A stretch of 64,000 bases of DNA, from the NCBI GenBank assembly GCA_027922465.2, contig BQMF02000499.1:62001-126000 (forward strand). Reading direction: 5' to 3'. The DNA comes from Turritopsis dohrnii (lineage: Eukaryota; Cnidaria; Hydrozoa; Anthoathecata; Oceaniidae). The position numbers and the translations under genes are program-made. The stretch's first letter is position 1; the number at the start of each line of letters is the position of its first letter. Below, one piece after another: positions 27,101-39,170 of this stretch. The notes beneath the pieces were generated by a model. The model ran no database searches and was not told the DNA's origin. It saw nothing but the letters and a program-made list of their open reading frames with translations.

Positions 27101-27431
27101 GAAGCACGACATCTTGATTTACTACAGCGCCACAACCAAAAATGTGAAGGAGTTGGAAAACAATCGACAGCTAGAAGTCATGCTTCGTAAGGAACATCCG
27201 CACGATCCAATCTTCTTGATCCCAATTGATCTGGAAATGACGACTCTCGAAAGAATTGAAATATTTGACGCAGCAAATTCCAGATCTCTGCCCTTCGTAT
27301 TTATCGATAAGACATTTGTAGGGACATTTAACGATATTATGGCGCTCCATCGAAAAGGCAGCTTAAAGCATACCATATTGAAAAGACTTAATTCTGTGAA
27401 AGAAAGCTTCAAAGTTCTGACATCTATGTAG
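21112..27431 (+). CDS. CH-CH-filamin-filamin protein with C-terminal glutaredoxin-like domain, two exons, 710 aa
   Basis: Exon 1 is 21112-21439 (donor CCAG|GTATAA) and exon 2 is 25627-27431 (acceptor TCTCTAG). Both are phase 1, so PEFP joins DDVQDDSDKLQLLVF in the middle of the first CH domain, exactly filling the expected filamin alignment. Domains: CH1 about 32-135 (ERAFTHWCNLFLKSKGFEI; VFIVWQIILRYQI); CH2 about 152-255 (AAYSLLKWVRSKIPNYPI, FSSDWTDGVALCYLVNSIRP); a SESESESTSETS linker; filamin-type Ig repeats at about 300-400 (VAFGAGLRWGQVGKPAEFVV, YTPTRPGEYVLSIFCG, AGSPFRLSI) and 480-575 (FAFGSGLHFGQVGQ, PGSPFVLAV). The last 100 or so residues resemble the glutaredoxin/SH3BGR fold (LPFVFIDKTFVGTFNDIM, ALHRKGSLKHTILKRL), but SATTKNV replaces the CxxC active site. 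It is probably an actin-binding scaffold. I know no named orthologue with this architecture. Confidence 0.85.
21440..25626 (+). other. 4.2-kb intron of the filamin-like gene
   Basis: No coding exon is needed between the two exons, because the CH1 domain is complete after joining them. The intron holds a 26-bp tandem duplication (AACCAATAGGAGGTCACAAA) at about 23238-23291, a CCTCGAACC fragment near 23355 and the foldback element at 24092-24722. Confidence 0.7.
24092..24722. mobile_element. Foldback element with ~180-bp inverted arms
   Basis: The left arm (24092-24272) and right arm (about 24540-24722) are inverted copies. GCTAGTATATTTTTGTAAAA on the left mirrors ACCAAAATATACTAGCCGAA on the right, and TTTTAAAGCTGTTATTTAAA mirrors AATAAAACAGCTTTAAAATT. 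Arms diverge by some substitutions. Solo arms occur at 17525 and 38968. Confidence 0.75.
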
Positions 27432-27850
27432 TATCAACAAAATTACAAGATATATAAAAAATGAAACAGTGCGGTTAATGCTTGATTGGGTTTAAACGCT
27501 AGTATCGAATATTCTTCTGTGAATACTGTTTATTGAATTCAATTTGTATCTATAGGATCTTGGAGGAAATCGTGAACATGTGATTAAGTTGTTTCACATG
27601 TTTTCGTTCTGTTGTATAATAGTTATCCAGTGTATTTTTTTGTTCGTTCAGTTTGATAGGGTAGAACAATTTTCATGAATATACCTTGTAGAGAAAATCA
27701 TTTGAGAAATTTCCACTACTTATTTCCACCGGGTACTAGGCACTTTCCCGGTGAGAAGATCTTTGTTTAGCTTTTCACAGTGCTTTGTCAAACTTGATAC
27801 GATGTCATCTATTTACGTAAACATATTTTTCAGCATTAATTCATAAAGAC

Positions 27851-28135
27851 GTGCAACGATGGTGTAGTGGTTAGTACCTTTGAGTGCGACCACTGCGACC
27901 CGTGTTCGAGTCAAGTCATGTCGTATCACAATACACCACTCCGATGCGCTTTAAAAGCAGCGTGTCAACCCATTAGGAGCCATCGACTGACTGCACACTG
28001 GCCTTCAGGCAAGTTAGAGCAATGCTATACGTATCTCTGGCGGTAAGTCAACTAATAGTTGCAAGTCGGCGGGCGGAAGAACCAACTATTACGGATGGAA
28101 GGCCAAGGACTAAAAACTCCCGGTTACTTACTTAC
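27851..28135 (+). mobile_element. Full-length tRNA-derived SINE with (TTAC)n tail and 7-bp TSD
   Basis: The 5' head carries pol III promoter elements: box A-like TGGTGTAGTGGTTAGTAC and box B-like GTGTTCGAGTC. The 3' end is CTCCCGGTTACTTACTTAC. The insertion is bounded by a perfect duplication TAAAGAC at 27844-27850 and 28136-28142. Remnants of the same family are at 12.8, 34.6 and 54.3 kb. Confidence 0.88.
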
Positions 28136-29792
28136 TAAAGACCTCATCTAAGTCGTCACCACGAATATACCAATCAAATGTTTTTGGACACTATGAAAAA
28201 GAAAACTGAATGCATTTGTATGAAAACGGAGAAAAAATAAATAAACTTCCTCTCAAATAAGACGTAAAACTTCTTAGATTAACTTATTTCTTATCTGCCC
28301 CGCCTTTATTCCTTCCAAAATAGTATACTAGCATGTAGCTTTAGCTAAAAATGCCCCCGCGTTCCAGCTTTCCAATTTGTACAGCAAGCTATACATTAAA
28401 AAAGAAAACTTTCCGCCCAAACATTTTGTAATTTAAGGATTTATGATTGATTTAGGGCCTAATGAGAGGCATACTCTAAATATATCGACAAAACCAGTCT
28501 TTCATGTATGGCAAGATACACAATATTTCAAATATAAATCGAGATCGAAGTGTCTGTATGCAGTAAAGAAAATCACATATTTTTAAGTGAAAATATTTAA
28601 GTTTCACAATACAACGAATTTAATGAGTAGTGTAATCTTGTGGCATAGTGTAGCGGTGGCTACACTAACTTGGAATATGCAAACCAAATAGATCTACTTA
28701 CACAGCTGAATATCTGCATAAAACTTTTTTGTTACTTTTCGCTATCACTTAGGCATTAGTCACACTCATGCTGATATACTTTTTAAAAAGTGTATTTAAG
28801 GCTTAACAAGTAATATCAGAAAGTATTGCTACAAACAGAAGAAATGTGTGAACTGCAACCATGGATACGTATTTTATAATCAAAATAAGATTAAGATTTG
28901 TTAAAGAAATTCTGTGAAAACCAAAAGAGAAAAAACAAACTTTTTCGAAAAAAATTTAAAGCGAAAAATCCACTAGAAATCATTTCAAGCGTTTCAAGCT
29001 TTGATTCAAAATAAAAACTAGTCAAGATTTAGAGCTAAAACATCATATAATGCAAAAATAAAATACATGGTTGGTACAATTTCAGATTTCAAGCTGTGCT
29101 TCAAAATTCTTGTCGTTCCCTTTACTAAAACAACACAAAAGTAATATGAAAAATGTCTAAGCAATTTAAGTATACTACCTTCCTAAATAACATAGTATAA
29201 TATAATAATAAATTAGAAAAAGATACGAAAAAACATTCTTTCTCCCACCTACGGTACCATGCTTTGAAACGGAAAAAAAGCAAAGTCAGCTAATAATTGT
29301 ATATCACCGTGTAACAGCAACACGAAAAGTTGGAAGATGATGAACAAAATCGAAAACTGACTTTCGCCTATCTCGTGAAACTACTATGCCTCCTCGCTCG
29401 CTTACGCTCGCTGCGGGGGCAATTATGACAACAAAGTTTTTTGTGATAAAAATTACCCTAATTTGGTGATGCATCTTAAAAAACAAAGAAATGTCAATGC
29501 ATTTCACGACAAAAGATTTAGGTAAGATTTAGATATTATCCAATATCCGAAAGAGAACAATAGGTTAATTTCATTTTGAATTATATATCCAAGCCGGCAG
29601 CCGACATGGAACCTTAAAACTTGGTTCTATCACTTTTAGAGATTTATTCCAAAACCTAAAATGGTCATTGGTAAAACTGATCCCTCAAGGTTCATCGCTC
29701 CGTGATCTATTCGCTTTGGTGTCTTTTTTTTGTCCATCACTTTGAATTCTCACAGAATGACGTAACGTAACGAGCCATGAAATCAAACACTA

Positions 29793-29929
29793 CCCAGCCG
29801 ACACATTTATTAAGAAATCTCTGTGGAGGAGTGCATTTTCACTAAAAATGCTCTCCATCACAGCATAGTCGCAAGATCACAGTAAATGTTCTCCATCACA
29901 GTAATTTTTTGACTATTTTGCTTACTGGG
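29793..29929. mobile_element. ACCCAGYCGGCA-type MITE, copy 3
   Basis: CCCAGCCGACACATTTATT at the left and TTTGCTTACTGGG at the right, flanked by TA on both sides. The inner CTCCATCACAG block is duplicated, making this copy about 15 bp longer than the others. It lies 3' of the hexosaminidase gene. Confidence 0.8.
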
Positions 29930-30030
29930 TAAGAGAAAAAAAAATGAAATCCGACTATTCGTTGTAAATCTCTTCTTTTCTGTTAAACTGTGCAACAATA
30001 CTTTTTTATATTATTTTTTTCATCCATAAA

Positions 30031-33000
30031 TTAATGCTCCCCTTTTATTTTCGGGTCATAATAACAATGTCCAGCGTTTTGTTCGCACCACAGAGGTTGA
30101 AGTGCGTCAGCCTTGATACCCCTCAGAACCATACGTTCACGATGAAATATCAAACGGTATTCTGCATCGCGCCAATTATGAGAAGGGTTAGTCCATAACC
30201 TCTCTGCTAGCGCAGCTGATCTTGGCCAAATCTTTGCTTCAGATGAGGCTTCATCCACCTAAAAAATATGATGCAAATTTTTAACTAAGAACAGTTAATA
30301 TAACTCAAATAAATGGTTCTTTATGCAATTGACACCATTAAAAAGAAGATAAAAGATAAATGGAAGGGATTCCTTGTATGGAAAGTCACCTATAGAGTCA
30401 AATTGCGTTTTTATATTATAAGAACGTCGATACAAAATAAACAATTTGATATTTGATACGTACCTGCTCTGACCACATGGCTGATTCTTGGCCTAAAATG
30501 GTCTTTTTGATTGTCGATGTAACATTGACATTAAAGGTTTTCAATATTCGGACAGGATCATTATCATATAGCAGTTTCCAATCTTTATAAGGTGAACACC
30601 AGTTATTACCCTAGAAAATCCAATATCGATCTTAAGTGGTCTTACCGATTATGGAACTTGTGTACGAGATAAGTTGTCTGCAAGAGATTTGGGAACGAGT
30701 TGGAATAAATTAGCACGTGACACATTCAAATTAAAAACAAAAAACAAAAAAAATATGTGTGTGTAAACTACCTCGACTAACCAGTTGCCATAACCACAGT
30801 CAAGATAAAGAGTATCATACGTTGAGAAGATGGTACGATAGCCGTTTTTCACTATGTTGGCTATATGGCTGTCAGTGGAACCACTCCATATTTGAATGAT
30901 GTGTCTTTTGGGGTCAAGATATTTCGTAAGGTATTTTTGGTCTGTCATTTTGCTTGTCCATAGAATCAGTGGTATATTTTTCTGTTTGCTTACTTCGTCG
31001 AGTTTCTTTGTTGATTTCTACATAAAAAAAGGATAATGACATTGGATACACTTAGGTTCTTAGATTCGTGACATCCTGTCAGTGAGAAGATCAAAATAGA
31101 AGACTAACTTTCTTTCAAGTGAAAAAGTTTACCTTTAAGAACATTCCCCACATATCTAAGAAATGTTTCTCTTCAACACCTCCATGATTTGTTTTCAACC
31201 AATCAGATATCTCCCTTGTCGTATTCCAACAATTGATGTTGATTTCATCGCCACCTGATGTGTAAGACAAACATTTTGGTTATGCCATCAAAGGAAAAAA
31301 CATTCCCATAATGGTTAAAAAATAATAAACAAAAATTATCGAGAAAATTATAATGCTTATATCAATCTCTCAATCTCACAATCTCACATATCCAGCCGGA
31401 ACATTTATTAAAAAATCTCTGCGAAGGAGTGCATTTCTATATAAACATACCCACAATTTCAATAAAAGTCCTCTTCGTCGTAGTGAATTTTTGACAATTT
31501 TGCCCACTGGGTAATGAATTAGTGTATACTCCCCTCCCTCCTCTTGGACTTAGCTGCACTTTTTGCCTTTATTCCTCCCTATATCGGTTTTATATCTTCG
31601 GTGTCGTTGTTTATTGTCGGTAAATGCTGAAATCATGAAGTCCATGCTTTTGGTTCGGAAAACTGTAGTGGTGTAGTAGAAGAGGATAAAAAAATGACAG
31701 ATAAATAGTACAAGGAACCAAAAGATACATATGCTGACACACCTTCCCTTGCATGTACCTTCCCTTGTGTACATTGCATTTTATGATTTTAGCCTCGCCC
31801 TTAGTTTTATGCAGCGTCCCTTTGCTCTTACATATAAATCACACTAACAGTTTTTCGTAAATAGAACAATCAAAAAAACTTTGGAATACAAACGAATGTA
31901 ATTCACGAGTATAATTCACATGATCTAACCTGCGTGAAATAGATCTGGATCAAATAAATCAAAATACTCCTTGTAAATTTTCTGTAGAACGTCATACACA
32001 TTGTCGTTGGTAGGGTTCAGTTGCCCACACGGCGGTTCCACACAATACTTTTGCCATGGTTCTCGGTTCACACACACAGCCAAATTCCCAAGTCCAGCAT
32101 TTGGGCCAAATTGCCACCCTTCACCACAATGAGCAGGCTCGTCGAACTCAGGGAGTACACGCACACCATTGATCAATCCATGCGTCACAATTTTTCTGAC
32201 GTCATCATGACTATAAACATGACGCGGCGAATAAGCACCATATTGTGTCAACTCGGGTTGGGATTTGATTTCAATAGGAAAGCTGTGCGTGTCGGTGATG
32301 TGCCAATGAAGAGTGTTCATTTTGTTGTATCCCATAGCTGTGATCAAACGTAGAATACTCTCTGTGGAGTAGAAATTTCGACTTGTATCTAATAGGATTC
32401 CCCTGTATGGGTAAGAAGGGGAATCACCTCGTATATCAACGAAACTCACTATTTGCAAAGCATCATGGCCTTCCTTAAACGCAGCCAGTTGACTAACTGT
32501 TTCTAAAGCATGTCTTGCACCAAAAAACGTTTGAGCTTTGATATCAACGTTAATGTTCGTTAACGTTGTGCTTATCTTGAATGAATAACTTTCATTCGTG
32601 TCCAGACTCAGTTTCCTCACTTGTGAGTTGAGAAGGATATTAACTCGAACTGAACGCTGGGATGCTTCGTTTGCACATGTCGTTGAGATGTATTGGTAGC
32701 TGGATGTTGAACTCTGTTTAGCGTACATGTTCTGAAGTGTACTCGTGAATTGATTAAATGCATTGTTTAAAAGCCACGTGACCTTTGGTTGGCAGCTTGT
32801 TTTACCGCATCCAATTGATCCCAATCGAATGCGTGTAGGGAGAAACGGTACAGTCTTTTTGCCAATTGATACGTAGCCAGATGGTTTTGGAAATAACATT
32901 GAAAATTTCCCACATGTTAACTTGCAAGTGTTAAGTTCTGTACGACTCGTTGATGTAGCCAATGTTTTTACGCATCGATCGTTTTGGCAATTCCAAGACC

Positions 33001-33569
33001 ACACCCCTGACCTAAATAATCAAAGCAAAATACTTTTTCAACTTCAAGAAGAGGTTAGGTGACTTCTGTTTTAACATCCTTTTAAAGCCAAAGCGATACT
33101 TCATAACCCCTTTAGAGATTAACAACAACAACAACAATGATAGAAATAAAAAACAAAAAAATTTGACAAACAAGAAGCATCACGCAGACATAAAAGTTTC
33201 ATCGCTGTCAACACACTTTTTCGCGATGACAGACACACTTTATTGCGGTGGAGAACAACGTTAAACAGAATTTTTCTTCGTTTTTTCAAAAACCAAAAAG
33301 TCAACTGATAGTTCTTGTATATTAAAATTTTGGACACTCTCTGCTGAAATCTGGAAAAAAAACTTCACTCAGAACCAGCAACATTTATATAAGCAACATT
33401 TTCTTTTGTGCTACAAAATCTCAAACACTAGGATTGCTTCAACGTTCAGAAACAAAGGCTGCATATCGGTAATAACTATTTGATATACTCACCCGCTGCA
33501 GCTGTCACCTTGAACATCATTTATTAACAGCACCACTAATGAACACAAGCTAATAAACAAAAACTTCAT
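30031..33569 (-). CDS. GH20 beta-N-acetylhexosaminidase (chitooligosaccharidolytic NAG type), six exons, 633 aa
   Basis: The enzyme releases terminal GlcNAc/GalNAc from glycans or chitin oligomers. Exons on the minus strand: 33569-33493, 33011-31930, 31254-31133, 31017-30772, 30610-30464 and 30258-30031, totalling 1902 nt with matching phases. Exon 1 encodes a signal peptide (MKFLFISLCSLVVLLINDVQ), so the protein is secreted or lysosomal. The N-terminal SWNCQNDRCVK...CKLTCG block and PKPSGYVSIGKK match the invertebrate NAG group. GH20 landmarks: YRGILLDTSRNFYSTESILR, MGYNKMNTLHWHITDTHSFP and RVLPEFDEPAH. The catalytic Asp-Glu pair is in HAGGDEIN, split by an intron between exons 2 and 3. WSGSTDSHIANIVKNGYRTI and ILGQESAMWSEQVDE complete the barrel, and the C terminus has RSAALAERLWTNPS. 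All key residues are present. Confidence 0.93.
31391..31511. mobile_element. ACCCAGYCGGCA-type MITE, copy 4 (hexosaminidase intron)
   Basis: TCCAGCCGGAACATTTATT at the left, TTTTGCCCACTGGG at the right, TA on both sides, with the shared core GGAGTGCATTTCTAT. Confidence 0.8.
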
Positions 33570-33676
33570 GCTTTTCTCTTCAACTTTTTTTTTCAATCAA
33601 AAACACAACATTAAAATGAATAATCAGAAGGTGTGAAAAAGGTTTGCTGAAGCTTTCACCATGTAACGATTTTCTA

Positions 33677-33798
33677 CCCAGTCGGCAAAATCGTCAAAAA
33701 GTCACTGCGACAAGGAGCATTTTTATTAAAATTGTGCGTATATTTCTATAGAAATGCACTTCTTCGCAGAGATTTTTTCAACAAATGTGCCGGCTGGT
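33677..33798. mobile_element. ACCCAGYCGGCA-type MITE, copy 5 (inverted)
   Basis: CCCAGTCGGCAAAATCGTC at the left and AACAAATGTGCCGGCTGG at the right, with TA before the left end. It is in the opposite orientation to copies 1-4 and lies about 110 bp upstream of the hexosaminidase start codon. Confidence 0.8.
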
Positions 33799-34621
33799 CT
33801 AGATTATCATCACCATGCTAATCTACATTTTTTCTTACGGTGTCTCATGGAGCCACTCTGTCAACTCTCTGTGAAATCTCATGACAGTTGTGTTATTCCG
33901 TTGACAGGGAATTTAAGATCATCCCCTTCATCTCAAGACTTTGACGAACAAGAAAAACAAGATAAAAGCAAAAATGAGTGAATTGCAAAAAGCCGTTTTC
34001 TATGTAGAGTACAAGTGTAAAAGAAAGGCTTTCGCACATAAGCAGAGCTCTAAAATAAGTTTTCAATTTTCAAACAATCCGTTTGACCTTCACAAGCATC
34101 CAAACTTTTCAGAATTTTCCGCCGAATGGAAAACTGCCATAAGCAATTTTAATCACATTTCACATACATATCGATCTGGACATCCACACAAAACATCATA
34201 CCTCATTTAACAAAGTGTAAATACACATTTCCATATGTATGCCCTAGTGAAGTGGTTCAACCGCTGTTAGTATACACGCCATTGTACGATATTTGTTCAG
34301 CAGGACTGGCCTCAAGTTGTGATTTATTTTTAATTGCTATCAAATGACAAATATTTTTGACTTGCTTCAAGTGACAGTTCACATTAACAGGAAGTACGTG
34401 GTGATAAGATCTCCTCTTTACTTAACCAACGATTCAGAGCAATCCTAGTGAGACAATTGCTTTACGAAGGCTGGTGAAGTAGTAGGTTCAATTTCAGTAC
34501 TTCGTAACTCTTAGCTTTCATATCTGACACTGAATGAGAGAGACATTAAGAGATCTGGAGATGAGGTTTCTCTGTTTTAAGTTTTACAGGCCGGAGAAAA
34601 CTTTAAAACATCTGAAATGTT

Positions 34622-34708
34622 GCATGTCGGCGGGTGAAAGAACCAACCAATACGGATGGAAGCCCAAAAGAACCAACCAATACGGATGGAAGCCCAAGGA
34701 CTATAAAC
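34622..34708 (+). mobile_element. SINE 3'-part fragment with internal duplication
   Basis: Contains the SINE 3' blocks GTCGGCGGGTGAAAGAACCA and TACGGATGGAAGCCCAAGGA. A 29-bp piece (from AAGAACCAACC to GAAGCCC) is present twice in tandem. The tRNA-like head and the TTAC tail are missing. Confidence 0.65.
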
Positions 34709-35296
34709 TATTAATTCTATTAATTCGAAATCTTTACTGAGAAGTTGGTCGTATTTAAACGGAATCTTTTAATTTAATTTAATTTATTTAATTTCAGATA
34801 TATATATATATATTATATATAATAGCCTGTTTTTTCCCACAATCTGGAAATCCTTATGTGTTATTTCAGCTGTTGACATGGATTAAAGAGTGAAATACGA
34901 ACTTCATTAACCCAGCTTATCGTATTGACCCTCACTTTGAAGAATCTTTTAAGAACTGTGCGATAACAATAGGAGTTAAGCACTTGATCTTTTATAAGTT
35001 ACTATTGTAACCCACTTTGCTAGTGAAAACACCAATCATCGAGTATTATACATTCATTTTAACGATCAACCAGTTACAGGCTAAAATGGAATAATTTCTG
35101 CAAAGGCGTTTAGCTGTAGAATATATCACTTATTTCATCTGTGTGTATTATCTGGTAAAATAAGATGAAAAACGTTTAAATGCCAATTGAAAAGCGAAGT
35201 TGACGTTTTGAGGGATATTGAATAGTTGACGTTTAAAACTTGACATTTCCGAACTAAAGTTTGTCATTTTCCAGTTCCATTTCACAAAACTGTAAC

Positions 35297-35430
35297 AGAA
35301 AATAATGTCGCACCGTGGTTTCAATATATGTAAAAAGTAACATTGATTTAGAAATTAATAATAATAATTAAGTTGAAGGGTGAAGAATGAAAAAAACATT
35401 AATTGAAACCACGATGCGTCATTATTTTCT
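35297..35430. mobile_element. Short TIR MITE (AGAAAATAATGTCGCACC type)
   Basis: The left end AGAAAATAATGTCGCACCGT and right end ACGATGCGTCATTATTTTCT are inverted copies over about 29 bp with two mismatches. A further partial copy of the end (GATGCGACATTATTTTCT) follows directly at 35431-35448. Confidence 0.75.
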
Positions 35431-35794
35431 GATGCGACATTATTTTCTATTAAATACTTTATTAAAAAAACTAATACTAGGAATATAAATAACGAAGCCA
35501 TAGTTTGATAGTGAAAAACACAGAAACAGTATTGTTAAAACTAATTTATTACACGAAGCTTTTCGTAAGATACTTTTTACATCTTCAGGTGATACTAAGA
35601 AACAATAAAGAAAGGGATTATAACCTTCTCTTTTCTTTGCATGGTATGGAAAAGTCATTTCTATTCAATATGTGCGTCAGTTGTCTTGCTGTGAAAACGA
35701 TGACTGCCAAAGACACAAGATAGCGCATCCCTGAACAAAATCGACCAATCTTTTGTATTGTGATGGTAGGATAGCATTCTATCTGTCTCTCTTA

Positions 35795-37430
35795 GGGATC
35801 GTCTCCAAATTATAAGCGATATAATAAGCGTTTATTAGCGAATTTACGCTAGCGATTTTCGGAAAAAGCGCTTAATGAATCGCTTACTTTAATATTTAAG
35901 CGATTTGTACAAACTATCAAACAAATTTTCAATCATTTAAATCGTTTATTTTTCGCTTATAATTCGCTTATCATCAGCAAAAATCGATAAAAATCCACTA
36001 AACTTAATCACTTAAGCACTTAATCGCTTTTCCACTTCACATGAATCGCTTTTTCGCTTCATATGAATCGCTCACATGAATCACTTTTCCGCTTCACTCG
36101 AATTGCTTGTTTGATTCTATATCGCTCACAAGTGTTGATTAAAATTCTGATAAACATTCCCCCAAGGAATATACCAAAATATCGATCGAACAGCTCAAAA
36201 AAGAATTGTAAGGGACGGTTCCTATTGGTAGTAGCTTTAAAACAAACTTTTTCTTTCTTTTTTCTTAAACTGAATGTGAACCAGTTCATTTCCCATAACA
36301 GCGATAGAACAACTTAAACAAAAAAGAATTATAGCAGACGGTTTCTATTTGTAGCAACCTGAGAACAAACTGTTGTTTCCTTTATCTCTAACTGAATAAG
36401 AACCAGGTAATGAGTTCATTATTAAACACTCACACGTGCTACCTGTAATTATACATCCGTCACATTGAGTTTTCAAAATAATGCTGAAGTCGCGATAACA
36501 ACATCTTTTGAGAGTGTAGACATATCAATAAAAAAATTTAAATTTAATTAAATTTAAATCATATTTTAAAGGGAGCTGGAAACTAAGATGCTTTTTAATT
36601 TCATTGAATAACACGAAAACGAGTCCTACTGGTACCACTTATGTTTTCATATTCTTTCGTTAGGTGAACAAATGAATTCGTATGACGAAGGAAATTTCAA
36701 AATTACCTTAGCAACAGTGGTCGTTCTCCCTAGCAACAGCAAAGAATCACTAAATATGCCTAAGTAATTTGTTGTCAATTTAGCACCAGGCGCCATGCAT
36801 GCAGACGGATTATAGTCTTCGCAATTTTGAATGCCTAACGTGTGTATGTTTATAAATCAGCGAGTTTAATAACAAAAAAACTTTAGAAACTTTCGCAACG
36901 GTTTTTAGTTTTTATTTACATTTTCTTTTCGAAAAATATTTTCAGTAAGCGTGAGCATCGCGAGCAAAATCTGAAACGTTTCGTGTTTGAGTGGTGAAAA
37001 CATTGGCTTGGGTGATGTTATAAAGCTTTCTTGTCCACTGATAGACCCAATCACGATAAGATTTTCAAAAAGCGGAAAAAACCTTGTTGTAATACGTCGG
37101 TAAAATGAAAACAAAATACTAGGCAAATTCAAAGAAGCTATAATCTTTTTGCCGATTGAATCTGAAACATCTGAAAAATAAGAGAAACAAGATAAACAAA
37201 TACATGCATGTAAACAAAATATTTCCAAACAAAGTATTTTTCAAACTCATCAATTCGCTTAAAATCGCTTACGCAAATTGATTAACATTCGCTTATAGGA
37301 AAATTGGTTAAATTTAATCGCTTATATTCTAACGATTTGATTCACATTATATTCGTTTACAATCGCTAAACAAAAAAATCATAAGCGATAAAATTAAGCG
37401 AATTTTAATCGATATTTTGGAGACGATCCC
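35795..37430. mobile_element. 1.6-kb TIR element, TA-flanked, with AAGCG-rich subterminal repeats
   Basis: Starts GGGATCGTCTCCAAA and ends with the exact complement (TTTGGAGACGATCCC is mirrored as ATTTTGGAGACGATCCC). TA flanks each end at 35793-35794 and 37431-37432. About 250 bp inside the left end and 180 bp inside the right carry dense TCGCTTA / TAAGCGA motifs in both orientations, likely transposase binding sites. The interior has no convincing transposase. Confidence 0.85.
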
Positions 37431-38089
37431 TAGTGACTGTTGCGTGTCATTCAGTGATTATCAGTGGTTATCAGTGTATTGACATGTACAGTAACCAGAT
37501 GAAAGACCTGTTTCCACTCGTAATATTTTTCAGCAACAGGAAGTTTTTCACACAATGGGATGCCATCAACTGTATTATCTTTTACGTGTAGACAAGCCTT
37601 TAGATGAACTTTATGAAATAATTGTACGTTTACCAATGCCTGGTTTCCACTGAAACTCTTCAGACGACCACATTTAAATTTCCTCCTCTGAAAATTCCCT
37701 TCGCTTTTATTATGTCATAATTTGTTATCCACGAGCAGGAACGTATTCATGCAGTAGGTGGTCACACTATCCTAAAATGTAAATGCAGACAAGAAACTAA
37801 TTAATAGTGTTCATGAAACGTCCAGCAACTTAACGATTTCATGAATAGTTTCATATCAATCAGTAAATTAGGCCACAATTATGTTACATCTTTCTTACTT
37901 GAAAAATATTTCCGCTTATCTGTTCAGTCATTATAATTGCATAAGTCAGAGTTTATCATGTCATGAACAAGCGAGTTGCTTTTGGCTTTCTTACTATCAT
38001 TCAGTTAACTTCGTGTTTTGTATCTGTGTGAAGCTCTGGTTATCTTCAAAGCAAAACATCAGGGTGAGAGAGAAAGTTTTTCACAAATT

Positions 38090-38090
<1 letters not shown>

Positions 38091-38123
<33 letters not shown>
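38091..38123. repeat. 33-nt poly-C tract
   Basis: Uninterrupted run of 33 C residues in otherwise AT-rich DNA. ORFs crossing it encode only poly-Pro or poly-Gly. Confidence 0.95.
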
Positions 38124-38967
38124 ACCTAAGCGGCGGATCAAGAAGGTAGTCGCAACGTGTGGAGAAGTGCATCGACATAATTTGTGAATACAATCTATAG
38201 TCTGTCCACAAAAATGTGGGCACTTGGTTTAAAACACAAAAAAAACCTTTCAAATTTTCACCAATACAATCGGTTTTAATTTCGTTGGAAAGAGGATTTT
38301 TTGAGTTTTCCAATAATATAAGTTGTTATTTGTAAAAATCGTTATTTTTAAAATTAAGTATTTTTTCTTTCGATACTGTTGTTTGATGATTTCATAATTT
38401 CGTATTCCCAACGCCTTGCCAAAAAGTTCTTGCTACCCCACCGGAAAGTTTAGAAGAACTGAGGAGGAGAGTAGTTGACAAATTGAATGTGATAAGACAG
38501 AACCAAACGATGATGAGGTTTTCATTCACAGAAATGAGAAACAGAGAGGAGCTTTGCAACCAGAGAAATGGATCACATGTTGAATGTTGTTAAAAGTAGT
38601 TTTTTGTAAAAGTTTTTCAATCTTTGTAAAAGATGTTTAGAAATCAAACTTTCATGTTTGATTTGACCTGCGATTAGACATTGTCAATACTTTTACTGAA
38701 GAAGGCAAGAGTTTTCATAAGTACAGGTCGTTTGATTTACATTTGTTTTGGACTGGAAATCGTTTGCTGTTATTTTGAATGAATCTTACGGTCCCGTAAG
38801 GTTACGTAATAGTTTTCCATGTGTAAATGCAGCTTTACACCATATTTTAGCTTTTTATGATTTCCCATGCTGCTCAAGTCGTTAACATCTACTCAAGCAA
38901 GCGTTAATTGATCATTATTGATTTAATGTCATGGTTTCATGTTTAAATTGATTATACAGTGTATTTC

Positions 38968-39170
38968 ATAATGTTGGAAATGGAAATTTCAAAAATGTTC
39001 TTTTAAATGAATATACCGAATTGCAAAATAATTTTTACATCAATGTAAAGCCATTTTCAAGCTCTTTCGACTAGTATATTTTTGTGAAAAATGAAAAAGT
39101 GGTTTATGAAAAAATAAGGAAAATGTCATGAAAAAATGTAATTAAATTTTTAATAGTCGATTACAACAGT
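38968..39170 (+). repeat. Dispersed 200-bp AT-rich repeat, single arm
   Basis: Close relative of the left arm of the 24.1-kb foldback: TTTAAATGAATATACCGAAT, GCCATTTTCAAGCTCTTTCG and GTGAAAAATGAAAAAGTGG in the same order. No inverted partner is found nearby. Confidence 0.7.

Larger units (their letters stand above)
27432..30030. other. Spacer between filamin-like gene and hexosaminidase gene
   Basis: Convergent 3' flanks. Apart from the SINE (27851-28135) and a MITE (29793-29929) no gene is supported. AT-rich throughout, with CGCTCGCTTACGCTCGCTG, a GC-rich oddity, at about 29394-29413. Confidence 0.55.

Noticed and set aside
38059..38313. Poly-Gly / poly-Pro ORFs across the C run
   Set aside because: Product of the homopolymer only; no flanking conserved sequence.
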